The notes under the pieces: model-generated
The model's input: only the letters and a program-made list of their open reading frames with translations
Told to the model about the DNA's origin: nothing
Database searches by the model: none
Position numbers and translations under genes: made by a program
In this document: positions 44,686 to 53,597 of the stretch, piece after piece
How positions within the stretch are numbered: the first letter of the stretch is position 1
Layout of the letters: every line of letters starts with the position of its first letter
From: Deltaproteobacteria bacterium
GTDB taxonomy: Bacteria > Desulfobacterota > Desulfobulbia > Desulfobulbales > Desulfurivibrionaceae
Direction: 5' to 3'
DNA: 64,000 nucleotides
NCBI GenBank assembly: GCA_021802645.1
Contig: JAJZRO010000004.1
Span: 1-64,000 of the forward strand

Positions 44686-47600
44686 CTAGAGGGGCAGGAT
44701 CTGCATTTCCTTGCGGACCGGATGGAGCCCCTTGAGCAGGGCGCCGGAGCGGCCGTCGATGCTGATGGGGTCGCCGAAGCGGATGGTCACTTCGCCCACC
44801 GTAGCATATTCCTCGGTCTCGTAAACCGTGAGGCGGTGGCAGCCGACCACGCAGGTCTTCTCCAGGCGGGTTGCCACCACCGAGGCGTGGGAGGTCTGGC
44901 CGCCGCGGGCGGTGAGCAGTCCCTCGGCCATGGCGATCTCCTTGATGTCCTCCGGCACCGTATCCTGGCGGATGAGGATGAGCGGGGTCTCCGGGTCCTC
45001 GGCCTGGAGCTGATCGATGTTCTCGCGGGTAAAGACCGCCCGGCCGGAGAGCGCGCTGCCCGAGACCCCGATGCCGTAGGCAAGGACGTGCGGTTCCAGG
45101 GCCTTGGCGTTCTCGAAGACGAAGAAGCGCTCCTGCTTCTTGATGGTGATCATGTCGCGGGTCTGTAGAAGGGAGAGCTCCTCGGCCTCCGGCCCCTCGA
45201 AGGTGAACTCGATTTCCTGGGGGTTCCACCGTTTTTCGTAGACCAGCCGTCGGGCGATGGCGAGCAGCCGCTCGTAGACCTTGGGGAAGCGCCGCTCCAG
45301 GGTCTGCTCCGCGTCGCGGCCGTCGATTTCCGCCTGCTCCACCGAGACCGGATAGGTGGTGACCAGGCCGCTGACGATGTCCTCGCCCTGATCGCCCACC
45401 GCGTAGTCGCCCCAGAGGGCCACCCGGCTCACCTTGCGGTAGGGATGGGCGGTGAAGAGCACGCCGCTGCCCGATTCCTGGCCGAGGTTGCCGAAGACCA
45501 TGGCCTGGATGATGACCGCGGTGCCCCAGGCGTCGGAGATGTCCATGAGCGCCCGATATTCCCTGGTTTTGACGGCATGCCAGGAGGCGAGCACCATCTC
45601 CATGGCGCCGATCAGCTGCAGCCAGGGATCATCGGGGATGCCGAGGCCGATGGTGCGGATGTTCTTCTGGTATTCCAGCGCCAGCTCCTGCATCTGGGCG
45701 GCGGTGAAATCCCGCTTCAATTTGACGCCGTGGCGGGTTTTGGCCTCGTCCATCAGGGCCTGGAAGGTCTCTCGCGCCACCCCCTGGCCCATGGCCCAGG
45801 ATTGCAGAAAGCGGCGGAAGTTGTCCCAGGCCAGGTATTCCTGGCCGCTGGCGGCGGCAAAGTGGCGGACGATCTCCTCGTTGAGGCCCACGTTGTGGAT
45901 GGTGCACATCATGCCGGGCATGGAGATGGCCGCCCCGCTGCGCACCGAGAGCAGCAACGGCTGCTCCGGGTCGCCGTAGCGGCGGCCGGTGCGCTCTTCG
46001 AGCTGTTCCAGCGCCAGCCGCAATTGGGCCATGAATTCCTCGCGGCCCTTGGCAAACTCCTTCACCACCGGCCAGCAGCGGAAGATCTCGGTGGTGACGA
46101 TGAAGCCCGGCGGCACCGGCATCCCCTCGTTGGCCAGCACGGTGAGGTTGTAGCCCTTGTTGCCCAGCAGGATGAGGTTGCCGCCCTTGGCCTGGCGGCC
46201 GTGGATAAAGGTGATGGCCCGCTCGGGGTTGTAGGTCATCAGGAGGTCGAGCTGTTCCTTGTCCAGCATCTCCCGCTGGCGCTCCAGGGTCTGGTGGATG
46301 CGGGTGATGAAGTTGTCCAGGTGCTGGAGGCCGAAGGTGGTGGCGATGAGGTCCCGCAGGAAGGATTCGGAGAGGCGGTTGGTGTTGCCGGCCAGGTCCC
46401 CCTCCTCCCACAGCCCCTGGTACTTGGGCAGCAGGTTCTGGCGGCCGATCTGCGGGATGATGATGGAGAGGTTGTTCTGGTGGATGTTGGTGTAGTAGGT
46501 GTAGATGATGTCCTTGACCCCCTCGGAGAGCCCCCGGAAGATGTCGAGGAACTGGGTGTAGGAGAAGCGCTTGATGCCGATGGAATTCATCAAGAGCGAC
46601 ATGTAGGTCTGGAGCTTGCGGCTGGCTATACCGTCGATGGCCAGGGCCCGCAGGTAGAGGCGCAGGCACTTGATGATGTGGATGAAGGTCGCCTTGGTGA
46701 TGATGGTGAGGTTCACCGTGGCGGGCAGCCGCTCGAGATAGGTATTGGCCAGGTTCTCCAGGCGGAAGGTGAGGCTTAGGGCATCGAACTTGCGCTCCTG
46801 GTAGCGGCCGTAGACCGAGGGGATGTCCACCGCGATGTGGCGTTTGTGGTAGATGCTCTCCTTGGCGACGAACTTCTCCTGGCTCAGGATCACGCCTTTC
46901 AGCCGCTCCAGCTGGCTGAGGATCGCCTGGAGGCACTCGAAGGTGTCGCAAATCTCCAAGTCCGCCAGCAGCTGCTCCATCTCCGGGAAGCCTGCCGCGG
47001 CTGCCTGCGTGAGCTGATGGCGCAGCTCCTCGGTGCCGAGGTTGTACTTCTCATGGCAGAGCTTGTACATCTCGACCAGGAGGTCGAAACGACGGCGTTC
47101 CTCCTCGGGCAGGTCGCTTTGCGCCGCGAGGAAGCTCTTGCGCCGATGGTCGTCCCAGGCCAAAAGATCCTGCACGGTGTGGATGTAGTCGAGTTGCCAG
47201 ACGCGGGTGGTCAGGGTGTGGAGGTGGTCCACAAAGGGGCCGCTCACGGCCACCTGGCGGAGTACCTCCTCGGGCACGTACGAGGTAAGCACCGCCTTGT
47301 CCCGCTCATGCCAGAAGAGCAGGATCGCCTCGATGAAGTTCACAATCAGATTGCTCGACTCCACATGGCTCTGCTTGCGGAGGAAGTGGATGAGCAGATC
47401 CTTGCGCTTGTGGATCTCGTCGAGGTCGGTGGAGACATCGCGCAGCAGCCCCTCGGCCCCGATCTCGTTGAAAAAAACCGGCATCAGCTTGGCGAACTGC
47501 TTGGCCAAGTTGTAGATCGGCTCGATGGGGTGGTTCAGCAGCTCGCTCACGTCGCGCTGGAAGAGATCGGTATCCTTGACGCAGGTGCCCGAGAGCTTGA

Positions 47601-48930
47601 GGTTGATGATGAGCGCCGAAAAGAGGGTGGAGCACCACTTGGGCTCCTGCTGCACCAGGCTGAGCCAGGCGCGGATGTTGGCCAGGTGCGCCGGGTTGGC
47701 GATGGGCTGCCACTCCTCGTTCACGCCGGTGAAGTTGGCGTACTGGAAGCCGAAGCGCACCGTCTCCCAGAGGAAGGTCTCCACCAGCCGGGAGTTGCCG
47801 CGCTGGAAGACCTCGGAGCCGATGACCTGGATGCACTGGAGCGAGGTATGCGGGTACTTGCGGACATTGGTCTTCAGGAGCGCCAGGGTGGTGAGCAGGA
47901 AGCGCTCGATCTCCTCGAAGGTCTGCTGGCGGATGAGGTGGACCAGGCTGCGGTTGATCTCGCGCAGCGTCTCCTCATGGATGAGCGCCAGCCCCCGGGT
48001 GTCCATGATGCGGAAGAGGAAGAGGAGCTTGCGGTTCTCGGCGAAGCGGTCGGCGCCTGCGGCCTCGGCCTCGCGCTCTCGCAATTGCTCCGGAATCTCC
48101 TTGTAGAGCCGCACGATCTCCATGTGCGAGGGCAGCGCCAGCAGCTGCCTGAGCGGCTCGGCGCCGCCGTTCGGCGTGATGGCGGCCACGGTGTCGCGGT
48201 GCTCACTGATCCGCTGGTGGGAGATGGCGGCAAAGAGCTTGCCCGCCCGCCACCCCTCGCAGAGGCCGCCGCATTCGGCGGTAAACCACGGCAGCGGGTC
48301 TTCCTCGGAGAGCCAGTAGGTATAGTTGAGCAGCAGCACCCGATGGACGAGACGAGTCAGGGCGGCGAGATCGAGGTGGGCCCCTGGCAGCGCCTCGCCC
48401 TTGGCCAGCAGCAGACCGGCGATCTTGCGCAGCGGGTGGTGGCCCTGGGCGATGTGCAGCAGCAGGTCGTCATCCAGGGCGGCGATGCCGCTGAAGCAGC
48501 GGGCCAGCGAGGGATTGTGGCGCGTCAGCTCGTCGCCGTCGAGGCTTGTCACCAATTTGTCGAGGTAGGCGAGTAGCCCCTCGGCGCCGTAGTGGAGCAG
48601 GGCCTCGTTTTTGGCCGAATCGGCGATGGCGGCGAGGAAGAGGGCGCAGAAGCGTTCGGCCGCCACCGGCCCATCCGGGTGGCGGCGGTAGTGGTCGAGG
48701 TTCTTGAGGACAAAGGAGCGGAGCTTGGGCAGGATCAGCTTCCAGTTGCGGAAGGGGTGGCTGATTTCGAGCAGCAGTTCGCGGAGGGCGTCGTGGATGC
48801 CCTTGTAGCCCACCACGACCGCGAGCAGCACCTCGTACTCCGGGGCAATGACCACCTCGCCCACCGCGGTTTCCAGCAGGTTGGCCCGCAGGGCATCGGA
48901 ATCAAGCGGTGGTGGCGAAGGCTCGGTCAT
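44686..48930 (-). CDS. PEP/pyruvate-binding (PPDK-like) 1414-residue protein
   Basis: The C-terminal third resembles the PPDK/PEP-synthase fold: ATP-grasp nucleotide-binding region (about 920-1290, starting ILLGNKGYNLTVLANEG) and phosphohistidine swivelling domain with TSHAS (His1348). The N-terminal about 900 residues are helical and match no domain I recognise. No PEP-binding TIM barrel is evident, so it is probably not a normal PPDK; it may phosphorylate an unknown acceptor. Start at 48930 chosen for its gaggag ribosome binding site. The frame remains open to 49308. Confidence 0.75.
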   Translation of the reverse strand: MTEPSPPPLDSDALRANLLETAVGEVVIAPEYEVLLAVVVGYKGIHDALRELLLEISHPFRNWKLILPKLRSFVLKNLDHYRRHPDGPVAAERFCALFLAAIADSAKNEALLHYGAEGLLAYLDKLVTSLDGDELTRHNPSLARCFSGIAALDDDLLLHIAQGHHPLRKIAGLLLAKGEALPGAHLDLAALTRLVHRVLLLNYTYWLSEEDPLPWFTAECGGLCEGWRAGKLFAAISHQRISEHRDTVAAITPNGGAEPLRQLLALPSHMEIVRLYKEIPEQLREREAEAAGADRFAENRKLLFLFRIMDTRGLALIHEETLREINRSLVHLIRQQTFEEIERFLLTTLALLKTNVRKYPHTSLQCIQVIGSEVFQRGNSRLVETFLWETVRFGFQYANFTGVNEEWQPIANPAHLANIRAWLSLVQQEPKWCSTLFSALIINLKLSGTCVKDTDLFQRDVSELLNHPIEPIYNLAKQFAKLMPVFFNEIGAEGLLRDVSTDLDEIHKRKDLLIHFLRKQSHVESSNLIVNFIEAILLFWHERDKAVLTSYVPEEVLRQVAVSGPFVDHLHTLTTRVWQLDYIHTVQDLLAWDDHRRKSFLAAQSDLPEEERRRFDLLVEMYKLCHEKYNLGTEELRHQLTQAAAAGFPEMEQLLADLEICDTFECLQAILSQLERLKGVILSQEKFVAKESIYHKRHIAVDIPSVYGRYQERKFDALSLTFRLENLANTYLERLPATVNLTIITKATFIHIIKCLRLYLRALAIDGIASRKLQTYMSLLMNSIGIKRFSYTQFLDIFRGLSEGVKDIIYTYYTNIHQNNLSIIIPQIGRQNLLPKYQGLWEEGDLAGNTNRLSESFLRDLIATTFGLQHLDNFITRIHQTLERQREMLDKEQLDLLMTYNPERAITFIHGRQAKGGNLILLGNKGYNLTVLANEGMPVPPGFIVTTEIFRCWPVVKEFAKGREEFMAQLRLALEQLEERTGRRYGDPEQPLLLSVRSGAAISMPGMMCTIHNVGLNEEIVRHFAAASGQEYLAWDNFRRFLQSWAMGQGVARETFQALMDEAKTRHGVKLKRDFTAAQMQELALEYQKNIRTIGLGIPDDPWLQLIGAMEMVLASWHAVKTREYRALMDISDAWGTAVIIQAMVFGNLGQESGSGVLFTAHPYRKVSRVALWGDYAVGDQGEDIVSGLVTTYPVSVEQAEIDGRDAEQTLERRFPKVYERLLAIARRLVYEKRWNPQEIEFTFEGPEAEELSLLQTRDMITIKKQERFFVFENAKALEPHVLAYGIGVSGSALSGRAVFTRENIDQLQAEDPETPLILIRQDTVPEDIKEIAMAEGLLTARGGQTSHASVVATRLEKTCVVGCHRLTVYETEEYATVGEVTIRFGDPISIDGRSGALLKGLHPVRKEMQILPL

Positions 48931-49537
48931 GATGCTCCTCAGGCGCGGAGACCGTCGGTCCAGCCGGCCGAGGCGGACAAGAGCCGCTTGGCCAGGGGGT
49001 GGAAGTCGTCTTTGCTCCTTCGCGACGAAGGTCGGAAGCGACGACCACAAATTCAAGAGGCAAGGCCGGGTATCCCTTAAAAACATCCACACATGCTGGC
49101 CCGACCGCCAGGGTCTTGGCAACAGCCGCCGGCCGCGTTCACGGCGCACGGCCACGACCGGCTTGTCGCGGCGGCTATTCTCGCCGCCGAATCGGGTTGG
49201 TATTTTCCGGACCGTATCTTCACGGTACGGGCGGGCGCCCTTTTTGTCAATGGGCGCCGTAGAATGGCGGCCGCCTTCCATGCACCCCGGGAGGGTCCCC
49301 GCCCCCATGGGGCCATACCATCGAAGCGGCCGAGGTTGAGGGGCCGCGGGGATGACGGCGGGGGGAAGGGCGGGTTACGCCACGAGAAAATGCGACAAAG
49401 TGTTTTCGAATACCGCGAAGTGGACTATAATCGTGACGGCTGCCACCGCCCCGCAGCGTGTGAGCGTTCATGGTCGCGGAACTCCGTGGCCCCTGCGTGG
49501 TGGGGCGAGGTCATTGAGAAGCAACGACGAGGGGTCG
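48931..49537. promoter_or_regulatory. Divergent intergenic region with candidate promoters
   Basis: 607 bases between the PPDK-like gene (-) and the polyketide-like cluster (+). Seen: a 7-bp hairpin (49234-49240 / 49252-49258) preceded by a short accgt/acggt hairpin, a - strand TTGACA at 49245-49250 that may be the PPDK -35, and a + strand tataat at 49426-49431 with weak upstream -35 ttttcg (49403-49408), about 110 bases before the first cluster gene. No gene was recognised. Promoter calls are tentative. Confidence 0.35.
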
Positions 49538-49972
49538 ATGGGGAGACTGATGCCGAGCGCGACCGCCGGGCCGCCGCCGCGCGGTGGGGTGGAAAACGTG
49601 TGGGGGTTCGTGGTCGCAACCGAAGGGGTACACCCGGCGGGTGACGGCGAGCTGACGGCCCGGATGACAGCGGCGGCCGAATCTCCCTGGTTTTCCGGCC
49701 ATTTCCCCGGCAATCCGATCTTGCCGGGAGTCGCCCAGCTCAAAATGGTGGCGGACCTTCTTGCCGCTGCCGGCAAAAATCTCGGCCGCCCGGTCGGCTT
49801 GAGTCGGGTCAAGTTCAGAAAGATCATCAAACCCGGAGAACTACTTGACATTCACCTAACAATCGGCAAAGTTGAACGGCAATATGTATTCCGGATAACC
49901 TGCGGCAACGAGGAGGTTTGTTCCGGGATGATGTTTTTCGCCCAACCCGATGAAGAAACAGAGGTTCCATGA
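49538..49972 (+). CDS. FabZ-like hotdog protein (first gene of the cluster)
   Basis: 144 residues from ATG 49538 (alternatives: 49550 or GTG 49589). A hotdog fold with GHFPGNPILPG matches FabZ/FabA-type dehydratases, His55 being the catalytic His. At the +14 position, where FabZ has Glu and FabA has Asp, there is Lys69 (LKM), so dehydration may be altered or absent. The next gene, the ACP, starts within the stop codon (ATGA), showing coupling. It probably acts on ACP-bound intermediates. Confidence 0.75.
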   Translation: MGRLMPSATAGPPPRGGVENVWGFVVATEGVHPAGDGELTARMTAAAESPWFSGHFPGNPILPGVAQLKMVADLLAAAGKNLGRPVGLSRVKFRKIIKPGELLDIHLTIGKVERQYVFRITCGNEEVCSGMMFFAQPDEETEVP

Positions 49973-50235
49973 GCAACGACATTCTTCAGAACATCACCCG
50001 CATCGCTGAAATCATCATCAACACCCTGAAACTGGAAGATGTCACCCCGCAAACCTTTGATGCCGATCTCGATCTGGTCGATGAAGTCGGCATTGACTCC
50101 ATGGATCTGGCGACCATTGCGTTGGTGCTCCGCGATGAATACGGCATCCGGATCGACGAAGACGACTATCCCAAGCTCACCACCGTACGGCGCATCGCGG
50201 AATACATCCATACCAAGCTCACCAGTGGTAAATAA
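49969..50235 (+). CDS. Acyl carrier protein
   Basis: 88 residues. The phosphopantetheine attachment Ser44 is in VGIDSMDLA (canonical DSL altered to DSM). Acidic helix II is present. A dedicated carrier for the cluster, not the primary fatty-acid ACP, because it sits inside it. Starts inside the stop of the hotdog gene and is followed one base later by a GTG. Confidence 0.92.
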   Translation: MSNDILQNITRIAEIIINTLKLEDVTPQTFDADLDLVDEVGIDSMDLATIALVLRDEYGIRIDEDDYPKLTTVRRIAEYIHTKLTSGK

Positions 50236-51291
50236 GTGACGGCAGTGGCAACGGAGTACAAATTCTCCGAGATCATCGCGAACCCGGCGATCAAGGAACG
50301 GTGGGACAAGGTCCGCCGCTATTTTTTCCTCCGTGAATCCACCTATGACATGACCAACCGCTGCAATATCCGCTGCGAGGGGTGTTATTACTTTACCGGC
50401 GAGAAGCAGGGCGCCGCAGAAACCAAGAGCCCCGAGGCCTGGAAACGGCTCTTGGAGGAGGAAAAGGCCCGGGGGATCACCTTTGTCGTCCTTGCCGGGG
50501 CCGAACCCTCACTGGTGCCGGAATTGTGCGCGGCCTGCCATGAAGTGATCCCCCTGGGCGCCATCGCCAGCAACGGCCTGAAGCCGCTCCCCCGCGAAAT
50601 AGAGTACCGGATCCATCTGTCGGTGTGGGGGAATGACCGAACCAGCCTTGCCATTCGGAAGGCCCCGGATATGCTGGTGCGGCAGGTGGAAAATTATCAG
50701 GGCGACCCCCGGGCCATTTTTGTGTACACCTTCACCCCCGTCAACATCGAGGAGGCGAGGGAGGTTACGGAACTCCTGGCGCGGCAAGGGTTACAGATCA
50801 CCTTCAACATGTTTTCCGCCCCGGTGGGTTATGGCGGGCCACTGCGGCACACCGCCGCCACCCTGGCCAGAACGGCGCAGGTCATGACCGAGTTGCTTGC
50901 CGAGTACCCGGAGACGGTCGTGTTTTCTCCTTACAACATCCTGGCCCACACCCGGCCACAGGGGCTGCATGCGCTGTTCTCCTGCTCCTATCCCCGGATG
51001 AATCAATCAACGGACATCGGGCTCGGCCGATCGTTTCGCCAGTATCGCACGGACCTGCGGTGGGATCGCGACGCGGCCTGCTGCGTTCCGGATACCGACT
51101 GCGACGACTGCCGGCATTACGCCGCCGGCAGCGCGGTGGTCACCGCCAGAATGTACCGTCACGCCACCGATCCAACGACCTTTTCCGCCTGGCTCGATTA
51201 TGTGGACACCTATCTGGCCGTCTGGGTGAAAGGATATAAAAAAGGGACCAACCTCTGCGCGACACCCGTTATCCCGTCGTCGAACCAATAA
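50236..51291 (+). CDS. Radical SAM enzyme A of the cluster
   Basis: 351 residues from GTG 50236. The [4Fe-4S]/SAM site is CNIRCEGC (Cys43, Cys47, Cys50), preceded by YDMTNR, and an LAGAEPSL SAM-binding motif follows (about 87-94). Five C-terminal cysteines (C250, C282, C283, C289, C292) may bind an auxiliary cluster. The product may be C-C bond formation, methylation or dehydrogenation of an ACP-bound acyl chain, but I cannot tell. Starts directly after the ACP stop. Confidence 0.85.
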   Translation: MTAVATEYKFSEIIANPAIKERWDKVRRYFFLRESTYDMTNRCNIRCEGCYYFTGEKQGAAETKSPEAWKRLLEEEKARGITFVVLAGAEPSLVPELCAACHEVIPLGAIASNGLKPLPREIEYRIHLSVWGNDRTSLAIRKAPDMLVRQVENYQGDPRAIFVYTFTPVNIEEAREVTELLARQGLQITFNMFSAPVGYGGPLRHTAATLARTAQVMTELLAEYPETVVFSPYNILAHTRPQGLHALFSCSYPRMNQSTDIGLGRSFRQYRTDLRWDRDAACCVPDTDCDDCRHYAAGSAVVTARMYRHATDPTTFSAWLDYVDTYLAVWVKGYKKGTNLCATPVIPSSNQ

Positions 51292-51312
51292 GTGCTTTTG
51301 GTATAACTCATC

Positions 51313-52311
51313 ATGAAAACGGTCAGTTCCCTGCTGGATAGTCACTGGTACGAACGGTATAAGAAAATTTCCAGGCTCAATATCCGGAGCTCCATCTATG
51401 ACGTGACCGACCGGTGTAACCTGCGCTGCAAGGGGTGTTTCTTTTTCTCGTCAGGCGAACACACGGTGGCTTCGGAAGAAAAGGACATCACCAAGTGGCA
51501 CGCCTTTGTCGAAAAAGAAATGGCGCGCGGCGTGAACCTGGCCATCCTCATCGGCGGCGAACCCACCCTCTGCCTGGATCGCATCGAGGCCTTTTACAAG
51601 CGGTTGCCAACCTTCTGCGCCACCAACGGGCAAATCAAGGTGCCCCGCGACCGCTTTCCCGACATGATGGTCGGCATTTCCCTCTGGGGCGATACCGAGG
51701 ATGAAGTCACCCTGCGCGGCAAGGATACCTTCAAGATCTCCAGCGCCAACTACGCGGGCGACCCCCATGCCTATTATCTGTACACGATCACCCCCAAGCA
51801 GTTGGGCAAGATAGAAAAAATGATCAAGAGGATTGCAGACGTCGGACTGAAGGTTCATCTGCAACTCTTGTCAAACGACGAGAGCGTGGACGGTTTTTCC
51901 TGGCAGCCGGCGGAACTCGTCGCCGTGCGCGCGGAAATGGATGCGATGCTGGATGCGTATCCGCGGACCGTGATTTCGTCGAAGTATTATCACCAGATCA
52001 TCACCTCGGGCGAGATGCTGGGGCGGCGCTTCGGCTGGATGGAATGCCCGTCGGTCACCGACGCCATCGACAAACGCGAGCCCCAACCCAAACGGCTTAC
52101 CAATTTTATCCGCTGGGCCTCGGATCTGAAAACGATGCACCGCTGCTGCACCTCGGAAACCCGCGACTGTTCCACCTGCAAAGACGGGGCGGCCCACATG
52201 AGCTGGGTCATGGTCAACAAAAGGGCCCATATGCAATCGGCGGCGGATCTGCAGAACTGGATAGAGGTGTACGAAATGTTCGCCAAACTTTACCAGTTCA
52301 TCCCCTGGTAG
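51313..52311 (+). CDS. Radical SAM enzyme B of the cluster
   Basis: 332 residues. CNLRCKGC (Cys35, Cys39, Cys42) with the preceding YDVTDR, and LIGGEPTL as the SAM-binding motif. Shares the C-terminal cysteine pattern of its neighbour: C245, C278, C279, C286, C289. Paralogous to radical SAM A, but diverged. Starts 21 bases after the A gene's stop. Confidence 0.85.
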   Translation: MKTVSSLLDSHWYERYKKISRLNIRSSIYDVTDRCNLRCKGCFFFSSGEHTVASEEKDITKWHAFVEKEMARGVNLAILIGGEPTLCLDRIEAFYKRLPTFCATNGQIKVPRDRFPDMMVGISLWGDTEDEVTLRGKDTFKISSANYAGDPHAYYLYTITPKQLGKIEKMIKRIADVGLKVHLQLLSNDESVDGFSWQPAELVAVRAEMDAMLDAYPRTVISSKYYHQIITSGEMLGRRFGWMECPSVTDAIDKREPQPKRLTNFIRWASDLKTMHRCCTSETRDCSTCKDGAAHMSWVMVNKRAHMQSAADLQNWIEVYEMFAKLYQFIPW

Positions 52312-52333
52312 GATCCGCCAAGGAGCGGCGGTG

Positions 52334-53584
52334 ATGGCCCCCAAAGACGCGGTTGTTGTCGGCTACGACGCCATCTCTCCCCTGGGAAGCCATCTTGAAA
52401 GCCAATGGGAACAAGCGCTCGCGGGCAAAAGCGGCATCGCGCCACTGACCCGCTTTCCCCTGGGCCATGATTTCCCGGTGAGGATCGCCGGTCAGGTTCC
52501 TGCCATCGACGACGCGGATTACCCCTTTCTTTCCGCCCGGCACCAAGCGGCCTGGAGTTCCCCGGTCTTCAAATATTCCATGCTGACGGTGGCAAGGGCG
52601 CTGGCGCAGAGTCGGATAGAAATCCTTCCCGCAATCGCGCCGCGGGTGGCCGTGACATACAGCTCCGCCATTGGCGGGCTCGATGCGGTCTTGGCCGCCG
52701 ACCGCGAACTGCAGCGGGCAAACAAGCTGCCCCCGCCGTATGCCAACCCCAACTCCTGCATCAATATGATCGGCGGGAAAATCGCCATCCAAACCGGGGC
52801 CAGGGGACCCATCACCTCCACCATCTCGGCCTGCGCGACCGGGCTGACCTCGATGCTCATCGGCGCCATGTTCCTCGCCCAGGACAAGGCGGATGTGGTT
52901 ATTTGCGGTGCCGTGGATTTTGCCCTGGTGGAACCGATCGTGGCCGGGTTTTATACCATGAACGGCGTATATACCCCGAAAGAGGGCCAGGAACACGGCC
53001 CGCCCGAAGCGGCCAGCCGGCCCTTTTCTGCAAATCGCCGGGGGTTTGTGCTTTCGGAAGGCGCCGGCGCGGTGATTCTGGCTACCAAGGAATTCAGCCA
53101 GGCCCACGGCCTGCACCACAGCGTCGAGCTTGCCGGCTGGGGGATGACCTCGGATGCCCATCACTTCGTGGCCCCGTATTTCGAGACGGTCAGACAGTGC
53201 ATGGCGGAGGCCATCAACGATGCGGCCATTTCCCCGCAGGACATCGATGTGGTGAACGCCCATGCCGCCTCGACCAAGGTGGGCGACAAGGTGGAATACG
53301 ATGCCCTGAAGGCGGTTTTTCATGAATCGCTGCCGCCGGTCTGTGCCAACAAGTCCCTGATCGGCCATGCCATGGGCGCCTCCAGCGTGATTGAAACCAT
53401 TTTCGCCCTCAAGGGGTTGCAGGAAGGGCTGGTGCCACCGACCATCAATTACCTGCCTGATCCTGAACTCGATCTCGATTGCGTGGCCGAGGGGCAGCGA
53501 CGCGTCCAGCAGGAATTTGTGCTGAAAAATGCCTTTGGCTTTGGCGGATGTAACAGTTGCGCGGTGTTCAAGAGAACCGACTGA
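52334..53584 (+). CDS. Beta-ketoacyl-ACP synthase (KS1)
   Basis: 416 residues from ATG 52334 (GTG at 52331 also possible). The complete Cys-His-His triad is present: Cys167 in SACATG, His310 in NAHAAST, His345 in IGHAMGA. FabF/KAS II type condensing enzyme extending an acyl-ACP with malonyl-ACP. The ribosome binding site aggag is 5-8 bases upstream. The next gene is another KS, 13 bases on. Confidence 0.9.
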   Translation: MAPKDAVVVGYDAISPLGSHLESQWEQALAGKSGIAPLTRFPLGHDFPVRIAGQVPAIDDADYPFLSARHQAAWSSPVFKYSMLTVARALAQSRIEILPAIAPRVAVTYSSAIGGLDAVLAADRELQRANKLPPPYANPNSCINMIGGKIAIQTGARGPITSTISACATGLTSMLIGAMFLAQDKADVVICGAVDFALVEPIVAGFYTMNGVYTPKEGQEHGPPEAASRPFSANRRGFVLSEGAGAVILATKEFSQAHGLHHSVELAGWGMTSDAHHFVAPYFETVRQCMAEAINDAAISPQDIDVVNAHAASTKVGDKVEYDALKAVFHESLPPVCANKSLIGHAMGASSVIETIFALKGLQEGLVPPTINYLPDPELDLDCVAEGQRRVQQEFVLKNAFGFGGCNSCAVFKRTD

Positions 53585-53597
53585 CCCTTAACACGCG

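Noticed and set aside
45445-48576. Frames opposite the PPDK-like gene
   Set aside because: Shadows with repetitive charge composition; the - strand frame carries clear domains.
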